A stretch of DNA of 34,974 nucleotides from Mesorhizobium norvegicum (GCF_004919685.1 NZ_SMYZ01000099.1:1-34974), one strand, 5' to 3'; positions 25,497-34,340 are shown, numbered from the stretch's first letter. The notes: a model not told the origin generated them from the letters alone. A program made the numbers and translations.

Positions 25497-26787
25497 GGGC
25501 TGTTCTGAGCGGCATGAACAGAGCTTTGCCCTTGCGGCCGGTCGCTTCCCTGATCTTGCCCGTCCAGTCCTTCCAGATCGTCGCGGTCCAAGGTTCCTCC
25601 GGCAGCAGGTCGAACGCCTGTCGAAGAAAGTCGCGGTCGTCATCGGAAAATTCCGGCTTCTCCTGCGGCCCCTCGCGCAGGATACGCCACCAGTTGACCG
25701 CATCGGCCAGCCTGTCGAGATTGCCGCGCACAGCCAGCCAGAACGGCTCGGCCTGCTCGCCCGAGACGCCGAGCACGATCAGCCGGTCTTGCGCCTCGGC
25801 GAACGGCATGTGGTGCAGCAAAGTCCGGTTGAGCACGAACAACTCGTCCGGATCGAATTTGGCCGCGGATTTCGATGTCGCGGCCGGATCGAAGCGCTCG
25901 GCGAGTTCACCCATCGTAGGCATCGCCGCGACATTCTCCGAGGTGCCGACCAGCACGGCCAGCGAGGCGACCGCCATCGGCTCGATGCCGTCCTCGCGCA
26001 GGCTTTCGATCGAAAGCGCGCCGGTGCGCTTCGACAGTCCCTCGCCCGATGCGGTGGTCAGGAGGTTGTGGTGGCCGAACACTGGCGGCGTGGCAGCCAG
26101 CGCCTGGAACAGGGCGATCTGCACGCCCGTGTTGGTGACATGGTCGTCGCCGCGGATAACATGGCTGACGCCCATCTCGATGTCGTCAACCACCGAAGGC
26201 AGCGTATAGAGATAGGTGCCGTCCTCGCGCACAAGAACCGGATCGGAAAGCGAAGCGAGGTCGACGGTCTCCTCGCCGCGCACCAGATCGTTCCAGTGGA
26301 TTTCGGTGCGTTCCGGCTGTTGCGGATCGCCTGAGAAATTAGGGAGGAGAAAACGCCAATGCGGCCGGCGGCCATCGGCCTGGTATTCGGCGATCTGCTC
26401 TTGCGTCAGCGCCAGCGCCTCGCGACCATAGACCGGCGGCAGGCCGCGCGTGCGGCGCACCTTGCGCCTCAGATCCAGCTCCTCCGGCGTTTCATAGCAG
26501 GCATAGAGAAAGCCTGCCGCCTTCAGCCTCTCGACCGCCGCGTCATAGACCTCGAAGCGCCGCGACTGGTACTCGGTGGCATCGGGAAAAATGCCCAACC
26601 AATGCAGATCGTAGAGGATGGCGTCGGAAAATTCCTGCTTCGAGCGCGCAATGTCGGTGTCGTCGAAGCGCTGGATGAAGCGGCCCTTGTTGTTCATGGC
26701 AAACAGCCAGTTGAACAAAGCCGTGCGCGCATTGCCGATATGGATGCGGCCGGTTGGCGACGGGGCGAAACGAACGGTAACTGTCAT
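25414..26787 (-). CDS. gltX: Glutamate--tRNA ligase
   Basis: A class I aminoacyl-tRNA synthetase of 457 residues that charges tRNA with glutamate. It begins MTVTVRFAPSPTG with the HIGN signature at 16-19. RFDDTD follows near residue 42, and the KMSKS-equivalent GLSKRTG lies around 250-256. The C-terminal part is the helical anticodon-binding domain. Many alphaproteobacteria have two GltX copies, and the variant motifs and length here fit the second type, so a second copy elsewhere is likely. The start at 26787 is fixed by the conserved N terminus; the frame remains open 70 codons upstream, through a palindromic repeat, and that part is not coding. Its last 83 bases overlap the convergent DUF2865 gene. 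Confidence 0.96.
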   Translation of the reverse strand: MTVTVRFAPSPTGRIHIGNARTALFNWLFAMNNKGRFIQRFDDTDIARSKQEFSDAILYDLHWLGIFPDATEYQSRRFEVYDAAVERLKAAGFLYACYETPEELDLRRKVRRTRGLPPVYGREALALTQEQIAEYQADGRRPHWRFLLPNFSGDPQQPERTEIHWNDLVRGEETVDLASLSDPVLVREDGTYLYTLPSVVDDIEMGVSHVIRGDDHVTNTGVQIALFQALAATPPVFGHHNLLTTASGEGLSKRTGALSIESLREDGIEPMAVASLAVLVGTSENVAAMPTMGELAERFDPAATSKSAAKFDPDELFVLNRTLLHHMPFAEAQDRLIVLGVSGEQAEPFWLAVRGNLDRLADAVNWWRILREGPQEKPEFSDDDRDFLRQAFDLLPEEPWTATIWKDWTGKIREATGRKGKALFMPLRTALTGLPSGPELADLLPLMGREGTLARRP

Positions 26788-26910
26788 GAGCGGGGCGTAC
26801 CGGATGCTTTTGTGGTTGACAAGACGCGCCCCCCGCGCTGCCCGGCAGACATAGAACATGGCGGCTGGAATGAAAAGACCGGGCCGCGTGCGCCTCAGGC
26901 GGCGCTTAGT

Positions 26911-27014
26911 GCATGTCGCCCAAAAGTGGTATCGGTTTTGGGAAAACGACATGCATAAAAAACAAGGACCTAAAGCGCGTCGCCTGAATCCGTTCAAACG
27001 CGACGCGCTTTAGG
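26911..27014. repeat. Double-palindrome intergenic repeat element
   Basis: The element has two inverted repeats. In the first (26911-26954), GCATGTCGCCCAAAA pairs with TTTTGGG...CGACATGC apart from a 4-base AAAA bulge. In the second (26969-27014), CCTAAAGCGCGTCGC pairs perfectly over 15 bp with its complement around a 16-base loop. I recognise this arrangement as a repeat common between genes in Mesorhizobium and related rhizobia, though I cannot count copies here. It sits 124 bases upstream of gltX and 80 bases past the end of the GNAT-like gene (27094), and may act as its transcription terminator. Confidence 0.8.
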
Positions 27015-27093
27015 CGGAGGCCAGTCCGGCGCCGCCCGCCATGACTGAGCGCAACGAGCCGGCGGAAGCCGACGAACGGGTCGTTGAAGGCGA

Positions 27094-28272
27094 TCAGTGG
27101 CCGAAGTCATCGGAACTGAGGCGGGTCCAGCGGTCACCCACCACCCCACCGATAAAGATGTCACCGGAGCGGACCGCTTCCGTGACCTCAGCGTTTCGCG
27201 AGCGGACCATCGTCCCCCCGGCATAGCGGAAGAAGAGATTCCTGTAGCCGAACAGTTGAGGCATGAATCTGCTCTGCGTCTGCCCGGTGATACCCACGCA
27301 GCCCATATCCCACGCAGCCGCGATAAGGCCATCCAGCGTCATGCGCCAGTGAGGTCCGGACGCCTGGATTTGCAACAGGCTCGCCATGTCGCCGGCTTGA
27401 CCGTAGAAGGCATAACAACCGAGCATTTTGCCCGTTTCGTCGTAAGTCCCACCGAAATGAAGTGGGCCGTCGGCCCGCTTCTCGGCCGCCAGTGCGAGCA
27501 ACCGTGGCAGTTCGCCATCCTTCCAGCTCGGCCGAAGGGAGTAATCGGACAGCAGGCTCGGCAGCCGCTCGGCAAATAGCGCGGCAGTGATCGGCTCACT
27601 GTGGACCCGTTGCGACGATGAAGCCTGGACGGGGAGCTCGAACCTTCTTTTCGCAAGAGCATCGAATGCTCTCGCGCAGGGATCGAGTGCCAAGCGAGGC
27701 AGGCCGGGCCACCTACGGTGCAGTGTGGCGGCGGCCATCGCGGCTGGTCGGAAAATACAGGTCCATCCCAGACAATGCACCGGCAGGAGCTGATACTTCA
27801 TCGGGCGCGCGAAGGCCAAAGATGTCCGGTTGGCGGAATCTGTCAGCTGCAGATCGAATTCGCCTTGGTGCAAGGCACGCAGCAATTGCGGCCCGGCCGA
27901 GCCGTCATCGGTGCCGGAGTCGGCCATGAGCGGACCGATGATCGCCGCATTCAATGCCGCTCCGTTGAGCTCGTAGCGGGCTTTCAGGACGCCGAGGAAC
28001 CCACCCAGACGACCTTGCCGGTTGACCTGGACAAGAGCGTTGCTCTCACCGGACTGGCCGGCAGGGTCAAGATAAATCTCTCTCATATACTCGGCCGTCT
28101 TCGTGATCGCACGATCGAGGAGATGACGCCGCCGCCGGCGAAACTTGGTCAGGAAGAGTGCGGCAACGCTCTCGAGATCTTCGGCAGCGAGCGGCCGAAC
28201 AGAGCCGTGCGATTCCAGCACCGACGGCGCAGCCACCTTTCCCGGACCGGGATTTGCGGAAACAAGATGCAT
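27094..28272 (-). CDS. Unrecognised GNAT-like acyltransferase, two-lobed
   Basis: A 392-residue soluble protein. The N-terminal part has a GNAT-like opening (VRPLAAEDLESVAALFL at 26-42) and a segment reading VQVNRQGRLGGFLGVLKARYEL. The C-terminal half looks like a second GNAT/FemAB-type lobe (LHFGGTYDETGKMLGCYAF, then the ending DIFIGGVVGDRWTRLSSDDF). I do not recognise a specific family; an acyl transfer role on a cell-surface or secreted molecule is only inferred. There is no signal peptide or membrane helix. An AGGGG lies 12 bases before the ATG at 28272, a long spacing. The gene is flanked by a palindromic repeat downstream and by an AT-rich promoter upstream, and has no same-strand close neighbour, so it may be an accessory insertion. 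Confidence 0.7.
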   Translation of the reverse strand: MHLVSANPGPGKVAAPSVLESHGSVRPLAAEDLESVAALFLTKFRRRRRHLLDRAITKTAEYMREIYLDPAGQSGESNALVQVNRQGRLGGFLGVLKARYELNGAALNAAIIGPLMADSGTDDGSAGPQLLRALHQGEFDLQLTDSANRTSLAFARPMKYQLLPVHCLGWTCIFRPAAMAAATLHRRWPGLPRLALDPCARAFDALAKRRFELPVQASSSQRVHSEPITAALFAERLPSLLSDYSLRPSWKDGELPRLLALAAEKRADGPLHFGGTYDETGKMLGCYAFYGQAGDMASLLQIQASGPHWRMTLDGLIAAAWDMGCVGITGQTQSRFMPQLFGYRNLFFRYAGGTMVRSRNAEVTEAVRSGDIFIGGVVGDRWTRLSSDDFGH

Positions 28273-28303
28273 CGTGAAGAGCGCCCCTGGGTTGCCTTTC
28301 TAA

Positions 28304-28331
28304 AATATATATCAACCAAAGGTAGAAACAA
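28304..28331 (-). promoter_or_regulatory. Candidate sigma-70 promoter for the GNAT-like gene
   Basis: On the minus strand TTGTTT (28331-28326) and TATATT (28309-28304) are separated by 16 bases, about 31 bases before the ATG at 28272. The patch is strikingly AT-rich for this genome. The hexamers fit the housekeeping consensus reasonably well. Confidence 0.5.
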
Positions 28332-28535
28332 CATGTCTCGATCGGTATGATGAACAGGCGTCTCAAAAACTCAAGATCTGGAAAAGGACTTCACTGGCAG
28401 ATTGGCTCGGCCGGCATACGCTGAGCGACGGGGACTTCGGACGTCTCAGGTCTGCCGATGGACTCGCAACAGGTTCGGCTCCGCCCTGCGATTGCGTGCC
28501 CTGCGTCCCCCGCCGGCTGACAGCGCCTGATAGAG

Positions 28536-28563
28536 GTGGCCTCCAGCCGAAGCCGGAGGCCAC
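28536..28563 (-). terminator. UUCG-capped terminator of the ABC exporter gene
   Basis: On the minus strand GTGGCCTCC pairs perfectly with GGAGGCCAC. The interior extends the stem by one G-T and two G-C pairs to a TTCG tetraloop, giving a 12-bp stem closed by the very stable C(UUCG)G loop. It begins 7 bases after the ABC transporter stop. Only a weak T-rich stretch (CTCTATC) follows. Confidence 0.8.
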
Positions 28564-28569
28564 GTCAGG

Positions 28570-30375
28570 TCAGATCACCAGCCCCTTGGTCAGCTCCAGC
28601 GCCTGGCGCTCGAACAGACGGCGGTAGATGCCGCCCTTCAGCCGGATCAGTTCGTCATGCGAGCCTTCCTCGACGATCTTGCCGCGATCGAAGACCAGCA
28701 GCCTGTCGAGCGCCCGCACCGTCGACAACCGGTGCGCGATGACCAGCGTCGTGCGGCCGACCATCAGCCGCTCCATCGCCTGCTGGATCAGCACCTCCGA
28801 CTCCGAATCGAGGCTCGATGTCGCCTCGTCGAGGATCAGGATGCGCGCATCGGCAAGGAACGCGCGTGCAATCGCCACGCGCTGACGCTCGCCCCCCGAC
28901 AGTTTCACACCGCGTTCGCCGACCAGCGTGCCGTAGCCTTTCGGCAGGCTGGTGATGAAATCATGCGCGCTCGCCAGCTTTGCGGCATGTTCGATCTCAT
29001 CTTGCGTCGCACTCGGCCTGCTATAGGCGATGTTCTCGGCCAGCGACCGGTGGAACAGGATCGGCTCCTGCTGGACGATGGCGATCTGCCCGCGCAGCGA
29101 CGCTTGCGCCACCTGCGAGATGTCCTGGCCGTCGACCAGGATTTTCCCTGCATTCACGTCATAGAGCCGCTGGATGAGCTTGACGAAGGTTGTCTTGCCC
29201 GAACCCGAATGGCCGACCAGCCCGACACGTTCACCCGGCGCGATATCGACCGAAAAGTCGCGATAGAGCGCCGATCGGTGATTGCCGTAGTGAAAGGTGA
29301 CGTTGTCGAAGCTGATCCGTCCTTCAGTGATCCGGATCGGCTTGGCGCCCGGCCGGTCCTCGATGCCGAGCGGTTCGGACTGGAAATCGACCAGTTCCTC
29401 CATGTCGTTGATCGAGCGCTGCAGATTGCGGATATGCGTGCCGATATCCCTGAGATAGCCCTGCAGCACGAAGAACGAGGTCAGCACGAAGGCGACGTCG
29501 CCGGCGCTCGCCTGCCCCCACGACCACAGCATCAGCGCCAGGCCGATCACCGCCGCGCGCATCACCAGCAGCAGCGCCCCTTGCGTGGTGCCGTTGATGG
29601 TGCCGCGCACCCAGGTGCGCCGCGTACGCGCACGCCATTTGGCGACGACCCTGGCCAGGCGACGTTCCTCGCGCTCCTCGGCGCCAAAGCCCTTGACCAC
29701 GGCGTTGCAGCTCACCGCGTCGGCCAGCGAGCCGCCGAGGCGTGTGTCCCAGGTGTTGGCGAGCCTTGCCGCCGGGGCGACATAGCCAAGCGACAGCATC
29801 GCCGTCACCATGATGAACAGCACCGAACCGGCGGCGACGACCGCGCCCATCAACGGCCAGAACCAGCCGAGCAGCAGCGTCGAGCCGACCAGCATGACGA
29901 CGGACGGCAGCAGCGCGATGAGGATCGTGTCGTTGAGCAGGTCGAGCGCCCACATGCCGCGCGTCACCTTGCGTACCGTCGAGCCGGCAAAGCTGTTGGC
30001 ATGCCAGTCGGTGGAAAAGCGCTGGACACGATGGAAAGCGTCGGCGGCAATGTCCGCCATCATCTTCAGCGTCAGCTCGACGATTCCCATGAACGCAAGG
30101 TTGCGCAAGACAACGCCGGTCAATGCCAGGGCCATCAGCATCGAAAACGCCATCACCGCGGCATTCCAGGCAATCGTGTCGGCGCCGGCGCTGCTGGCGA
30201 CGGCGTCGACCAGCCGGCCGGAATAGAGCGGCGTCAGGACGTCGGCCAGCGTCGACAGCAGGAAGCCGCCCATGATGAGCGAAAGCCGCCACGGCTGACG
30301 CCGCCAATGGGTGAGCGTGAAGCCAAGAACGCTGCGAAAGGCGCCAGCGCGCAAATCGATCTTGAAACGAGCCAT
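28570..30375 (-). CDS. ABC exporter half-transporter (fused membrane and ATPase domains)
   Basis: A 601-residue inner-membrane protein. Residues about 1-330 form a six-helix type IV (exporter) transmembrane domain, and the rest is the ATPase. Walker A is GHSGSGKT, the signature is LSGGERQRV, Walker B runs into DEATSSLDS, and the H-loop is IAHRLSTVRALDR. It would work as a homodimer, or with an unlinked partner, to export lipids, peptides or drugs; substrate cannot be read. The ATG at 30375 (MARFKIDLR) is preferred to an in-frame TTG six codons upstream. It appears monocistronic, with a strong hairpin after its stop and 391 non-coding bases upstream. Confidence 0.92.
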   Translation of the reverse strand: MARFKIDLRAGAFRSVLGFTLTHWRRQPWRLSLIMGGFLLSTLADVLTPLYSGRLVDAVASSAGADTIAWNAAVMAFSMLMALALTGVVLRNLAFMGIVELTLKMMADIAADAFHRVQRFSTDWHANSFAGSTVRKVTRGMWALDLLNDTILIALLPSVVMLVGSTLLLGWFWPLMGAVVAAGSVLFIMVTAMLSLGYVAPAARLANTWDTRLGGSLADAVSCNAVVKGFGAEEREERRLARVVAKWRARTRRTWVRGTINGTTQGALLLVMRAAVIGLALMLWSWGQASAGDVAFVLTSFFVLQGYLRDIGTHIRNLQRSINDMEELVDFQSEPLGIEDRPGAKPIRITEGRISFDNVTFHYGNHRSALYRDFSVDIAPGERVGLVGHSGSGKTTFVKLIQRLYDVNAGKILVDGQDISQVAQASLRGQIAIVQQEPILFHRSLAENIAYSRPSATQDEIEHAAKLASAHDFITSLPKGYGTLVGERGVKLSGGERQRVAIARAFLADARILILDEATSSLDSESEVLIQQAMERLMVGRTTLVIAHRLSTVRALDRLLVFDRGKIVEEGSHDELIRLKGGIYRRLFERQALELTKGLVI

Positions 30376-30766
30376 GATGTCATTCGGGCGCAAACGAGCC
30401 CGATCCCAGTAAGGTCAAAAATTGAAGAAGCCGCGCAAGGGGCTAATGAGTGCCCAGAAAGCGGAGTGGCATATTTGGCGACTCGCCCGTAATCGGGCGG
30501 CGACCGGCATCGGCATAAGCCTGTGCTCGATCCGGCATCAGAGCGAAGGGTAAACCCTCGCGGAACGCCGGATGAGACCTAGGCTTCGCGGCCTCGCATT
30601 ACCATTTGAAATACTGCCATTCGGACCTCCCGCAAGTGAATCGCGGAGAGGTTCTTATAGAGACGCCCCGATGCATCGCCAAGATCAGCTCACGCGGAAA
30701 GCGTATCTGGTCCAACCACTGCGATTATTTTGCAACGATGGCGGCAAGTCATCGCCGCGTGCCGCT
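30376..30766. other. Intergenic region between the small GNAT gene and the ABC exporter gene
   Basis: These 391 bases contain no gene I can support. A small perfect hairpin (CGCCCG-TAAT-CGGGCG) occupies 30484-30499, about 110 bases upstream of the ABC exporter start. The exporter promoter should be in this region, but I cannot point to a convincing pair of hexamers. Short frames on the plus strand run on antisense to the GNAT gene and look spurious. Confidence 0.5.
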
Positions 30767-31177
30767 TCATCCGGGATCGCGATCGAACCGCATGTAACGG
30801 CCATTGGTCGATGGCTTGAACCCAAGCTTTTCATACAAACCATGGGCGTCGCTGGTCGACAGGCTCCAGTGGAAAACAGTCCTGACTTCAGGATGATCGA
30901 TAAGGGCCTGGACGAGCCGGCTGCCGATGCCCTGCCCGCGATGCTCGGGCCAGATGATGATGTCGGCGAGATAGGCGAACACGGTGCGGTCGGTGATCGC
31001 CCGGCCGAAGCCGACTTGCTTGCCATCGATGTAAGCGCCGACGCAAAGCGAATTGGCAAAGGCGCGGTGATGGACTTCGTCACTGCGCCCGGCGCCCCAA
31101 TAGCTCGCCATCAACAGGTCCGATGTCGCCCGGAAATCGATCCGTGATAGGTCGAAGCTGATTTCACAGTCGGGCAT
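30767..31177 (-). CDS. Small GNAT-family N-acetyltransferase
   Basis: A 136-residue single-domain GNAT protein. The acetyl-CoA pyrophosphate loop reads WPEHRGQGIGSRLVQAL, a good match to the R/Q-x-x-G-x-G/A motif. The C-terminal SDAHGLYEKLGFKPS is the usual motif-B ending. The preceding strand YLADIIIWP is the typical beta-4. The acceptor is unknown. The ATG at 31177 (MPDCEISF) has AAGGG 5 bases upstream and is preferred to an in-frame ATG seven codons earlier. The gene is 36 bases downstream of nadE in the same direction, so it is probably co-transcribed with it. Confidence 0.9.
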   Translation of the reverse strand: MPDCEISFDLSRIDFRATSDLLMASYWGAGRSDEVHHRAFANSLCVGAYIDGKQVGFGRAITDRTVFAYLADIIIWPEHRGQGIGSRLVQALIDHPEVRTVFHWSLSTSDAHGLYEKLGFKPSTNGRYMRFDRDPG

Positions 31178-31213
31178 GGCTACCCTTGCCTGCGGCATGG
31201 CGCGAACTTTCGG

Positions 31214-32902
31214 TCAGGAAACAGTGTCTAGCCGATCTCTGAACCGGTTGGTGATGGGATAGCGGCGGTCGCGGCCGAAGTTCTTTTTGGTGATCTTCAC
31301 GCCGGGCGCTGCCTGCCGGCGCTTGTATTCTGCGATGTAGAGCAGGTGCTCGATGCGCGTCACCGTCGCCCGGTCATGGCCGCGCGCGACGATGTCATCG
31401 ACACCCATCTCGTTTTCGACCAGGCATTCAAGGATATCGTCGAGCACCGGATAGGGCGGCAGCGAATCTTGGTCGGTCTGGTTCTCGCGCAATTCCGCCG
31501 ATGGCGCCTTGTCGATGATGTTCTTCGGGATCACCTCGCCCGAGGGCCCAAGTGCGCCCGGCGGCACGTGGCTGTTGCGCCAGCGCGACAGCGCGTAGAC
31601 CTGCATCTTGTAAAGGTCCTTGATCGGGTTGAAGCCGCCATTCATGTCGCCGTAGAGCGTGGCATAGCCGACCGACATCTCGCTCTTGTTGCCGGTGGTG
31701 ACGACCATCGAGCCGAACTTGTTGGAGATCGCCATCAGGATGGTGCCGCGCGCGCGGCTCTGCAAATTCTCCTCGGTGATGCCTTCCTTGGTGCCTTCGA
31801 ACATCTGCGTCAGTGCGTGCAGGAAGCCTTCGACCGGTTCGAAGATCGGCACGATGTCATAGCGGCAGCCGAGCGCACGGGCGCAATCCTCGGCATCTTT
31901 CAGCGAGTCCTTCGAGGTATAGCGGTAGGGCATCATCACCGCGCGCAACCGTTCCTCGCCGAGCGCATCGACGGCTAGCGCCGCGCAGATCGCCGAATCG
32001 ATACCGCCCGAGAGACCAAGCACGACGTTCTTGAAGCCGTTCTTGTTGACGTAGTCGCGCAGGCCCAGCATGCAGGCGCGATAGTCGGCTTCCTCCCTGT
32101 CCGGGATTTTCGACATCGGCCCTTCCGAGCAGACCCAGCCTTCGCCTTGACGCTTCCAGGTGGTGACGTCGACTGCTTCCTCGAACTGGCTCATCTGGAA
32201 GGCAAGTGTCTTGTCGGCGCCAATGGCAAAAGACGCGCCATCAAAGATCAGTTCGTCCTGGCCGCCAAGCTGGTTGGCATAGATCATCGGCAGCCCGCAT
32301 TCGATGACCTGGCGGATGACGACCTGGTGGCGGACATCGATCTTGGCGCGATAATAGGGCGAGCCGTTCGGCACCAGCAGGATTTCCGCCCCGCTTTCGG
32401 CCAGCGTCTCGCAGATGTCGACATCGCCCCAGATGTCCTCGCAGATCGGAATCCCGATGCGTACGCCGCGGAAATTGACCGGTCCCTGGATCTCCGGTCC
32501 GGCCTGGAAGACGCGCTTCTCGTCGAACTCGCCGTAGTTCGGCAGATCGAGCTTGTAGCGCTCGGCAATGATCTTGCCGCCATCGGCGAAGACGATCGAA
32601 TTGTGCGTGCCGCTCTTGCGCTTCAGCGGCGTGCCGATGATGACGCCCGGGCCACCATCGGCGGTATCCCTGGCGAAGTCTTCGGCCGCCTTTTCACAGG
32701 CTTTCAGGAAGGCCGGCTTCAGCACCAGATCCTCCGGCGGATAGCCGGCGAGGAAAAGCTCGGTATAGAGCACGAGATCGGCGCCCTGGCGGGCGGCATC
32801 CGCCCTCGCCTCGCGTGCCTTGGCGAGGTTGCCAGCAATGTCGCCGACAGTCGGATTGAGCTGGGCAACGGCGATGCGCAGGATGTCGAGTTTCTTGGTC
32901 AT
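31214..32902 (-). CDS. nadE: Glutamine-dependent NAD+ synthetase
   Basis: NadE amidates nicotinic acid adenine dinucleotide to NAD+, the last step of NAD synthesis. The 562-residue two-domain form uses glutamine. The N-terminal nitrilase-type glutaminase has the catalytic triad Glu48 (TELFLAGYP), Lys117 (YKLDLPNYGEFDE) and Cys154 (PICEDIWG). The C-terminal synthetase has the ATP-binding loop SGGIDS at 298-303 and the TGNKSEMSVGY segment. It is full length with all key residues. It follows the DNA-glycosylase-like gene by 64 bases in the same direction and precedes the small GNAT gene, so the three may form an operon. Confidence 0.97.
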   Translation of the reverse strand: MTKKLDILRIAVAQLNPTVGDIAGNLAKAREARADAARQGADLVLYTELFLAGYPPEDLVLKPAFLKACEKAAEDFARDTADGGPGVIIGTPLKRKSGTHNSIVFADGGKIIAERYKLDLPNYGEFDEKRVFQAGPEIQGPVNFRGVRIGIPICEDIWGDVDICETLAESGAEILLVPNGSPYYRAKIDVRHQVVIRQVIECGLPMIYANQLGGQDELIFDGASFAIGADKTLAFQMSQFEEAVDVTTWKRQGEGWVCSEGPMSKIPDREEADYRACMLGLRDYVNKNGFKNVVLGLSGGIDSAICAALAVDALGEERLRAVMMPYRYTSKDSLKDAEDCARALGCRYDIVPIFEPVEGFLHALTQMFEGTKEGITEENLQSRARGTILMAISNKFGSMVVTTGNKSEMSVGYATLYGDMNGGFNPIKDLYKMQVYALSRWRNSHVPPGALGPSGEVIPKNIIDKAPSAELRENQTDQDSLPPYPVLDDILECLVENEMGVDDIVARGHDRATVTRIEHLLYIAEYKRRQAAPGVKITKKNFGRDRRYPITNRFRDRLDTVS

Positions 32903-32966
32903 GCCTGCTCACTTAGCGCGGCAAATTTCGCCGGGCAATGGCGTTCGTTTGGACCAATTTCAGGTA

Positions 32967-33683
32967 TCAGTTGTCGCCCATATATTCGCGCAACGCTTGC
33001 GGAGAATGGTTGTCACCGATCGACATCGCCAGGATGCGCGAAATATGGCGGCGCGGCAGGCCTGTCTGCGCCACCCACAAGTTGATCTGTGCCTGGATCT
33101 TGTCGAGATCCCTCTTCGAGGTCGGGCTTTCGGCGATGTCGAGGCCCGCGTCACGAAGGGCTGCCGCCATGTCGGCCGAGATGACGAAGGCATCCCAGCC
33201 CAGCCAGCGCAGGAAATACTGGCCGGTGTTGCCGCCGAGCCGGCTGCCATGCTTGCCGAGGTAGGCCATCAACCCGACCTGGTCGTCGGCCGGCCAGTTG
33301 GCGAGGAATTCGCCGAAGCCGCCGTGCTCCTTCGACACGCGCTCGACGAAGGCAGCGTTGTCGCGAACGGATTTGATCTTCTGCGGATTGCGCACGATGC
33401 GCTGATCGGAAGCCAGATCGTGCCAGAAATCTTCGGGTTGGAACAACAGCCGCTTCGGCTCGAAGTGCAGAAACGCCTCTTCGAAACCCGGCCATTTCTG
33501 CTCGATGACGCGCCAGACGAAACCCGCGGCGAAGACGCGCTCGGCCATAACAGACAGAATGCGATTGTCCGCAATGTCAGCCACGGCGGCATTGTCGGGC
33601 ACCGGGCCCAGCAGTGACGTCAGTTCCTCCTCGCCGCCTTTGCGTTTTGCAGCGCGTGCGCGGATTTTCTTGAAATCGGGCAT
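32967..33683 (-). CDS. DNA-3-methyladenine glycosylase I-like protein
   Basis: A 238-residue helical protein. The stretch ERVFAAGFVWRVIEQKWPGF and the following FEP-x-x-L pattern resemble the AGLSW...F-x-x-FDP core of Tag-type DNA-3-methyladenine glycosylases. The C-terminal WLGWDAFVISADMAAALRD part is also compatible. Tag enzymes remove 3-methyladenine from DNA. However, the N-terminal Cys/His residues that, with a C-terminal pair, bind zinc in canonical Tag, and the HDEEWG motif, are missing here. Substrate specificity is therefore uncertain. It starts at an ATG at 33683, divergent from the DUF1003 gene, and is first in a possible operon with nadE. Confidence 0.75.
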   Translation of the reverse strand: MPDFKKIRARAAKRKGGEEELTSLLGPVPDNAAVADIADNRILSVMAERVFAAGFVWRVIEQKWPGFEEAFLHFEPKRLLFQPEDFWHDLASDQRIVRNPQKIKSVRDNAAFVERVSKEHGGFGEFLANWPADDQVGLMAYLGKHGSRLGGNTGQYFLRWLGWDAFVISADMAAALRDAGLDIAESPTSKRDLDKIQAQINLWVAQTGLPRRHISRILAMSIGDNHSPQALREYMGDN

Positions 33684-33776
33684 TCTGCTTGCATCCTCAC
33701 GTCGTGCTTTTGACGAACCGGCATCTTCCTATATGGAAACCAGGCTGCCAAGCCGATGCTTTGTATGGAGACATCC

Positions 33777-34340
33777 GTGAACAAGACCGTGCCCGAACTG
33801 GCCAATCGCTGGCTGAGGCGAAACCCGGAGAATTTGAGCGAGCTTGAGAGGCGGGTGCTGCAGAGTACCGTCGACCGCAAGCCCATATCGCAGGACATCA
33901 ACGACAGTCTTGCCGGCCTTCAGGGCGCGGGCGACCGTATCGCCGACGCCATTGCGCGCATCGGCGGCTCGTGGACGTTCATCCTGTCCTTCATCGCCTT
34001 CCTGATCCTCTGGATCGGCGCCAACTGGTGGCTGCTGGGGCAAGCGTCGTTCGACCCCTACCCTTTCATCTTCCTCAACCTCGTGCTCTCGATGATCGCC
34101 GCCTTGCAGGCGCCGGTGATCATGATGTCGCAGAACCGCCAGGCGGCGCGCGACCGCATCGACGCCGCCCACGACTACCAGGTCAACCTCAAAGCCGAGA
34201 TCGAGATCATGGCGCTGCACGAAAAGCTGGACGAGCTGCGCCACAGCCAGATCATCGGCATGCGCGACGAGATCGCGCAGATAGCCGAACAGCTGAAGCG
34301 GATCGACGAACGGCTCACCCCCCAGACCCAGCCCTCATGA
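33777..34340 (+). CDS. DUF1003 family membrane protein
   Basis: A 187-residue protein with two close membrane helices at about 63-82 and 92-115 (FILSFIAFLILWIGANWWLL and FIFLNLVLSMIAALQAPVIMM). These are flanked by a basic N-terminal region and a long C-terminal helix that looks like a coiled coil (EIEIMALHEKLDELRHSQ). This is the DUF1003 layout. Its function is unknown; it may be a small membrane scaffold. I prefer a GTG start at 33777 because GGAG lies 6 bases upstream. In-frame ATGs at 33765 and 33756 are alternatives with no good ribosome site. Its stop overlaps the next start by four bases (ATGA), so it is translationally coupled to the DedA gene. Confidence 0.88.
   Translation: MNKTVPELANRWLRRNPENLSELERRVLQSTVDRKPISQDINDSLAGLQGAGDRIADAIARIGGSWTFILSFIAFLILWIGANWWLLGQASFDPYPFIFLNLVLSMIAALQAPVIMMSQNRQAARDRIDAAHDYQVNLKAEIEIMALHEKLDELRHSQIIGMRDEIAQIAEQLKRIDERLTPQTQPS

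Noticed and set aside
26788..26997. Extension of gltX by 70 codons at the N terminus
   Set aside because: The extra sequence runs into a palindromic intergenic repeat, and the conserved synthetase N terminus starts at 26787.
28657..30492. 611-codon plus-strand frame opposite the ABC exporter
   Set aside because: Antisense shadow of a complete ABC transporter with all ATPase motifs; its Arg/His/Gln-rich translation is typical of such shadows.
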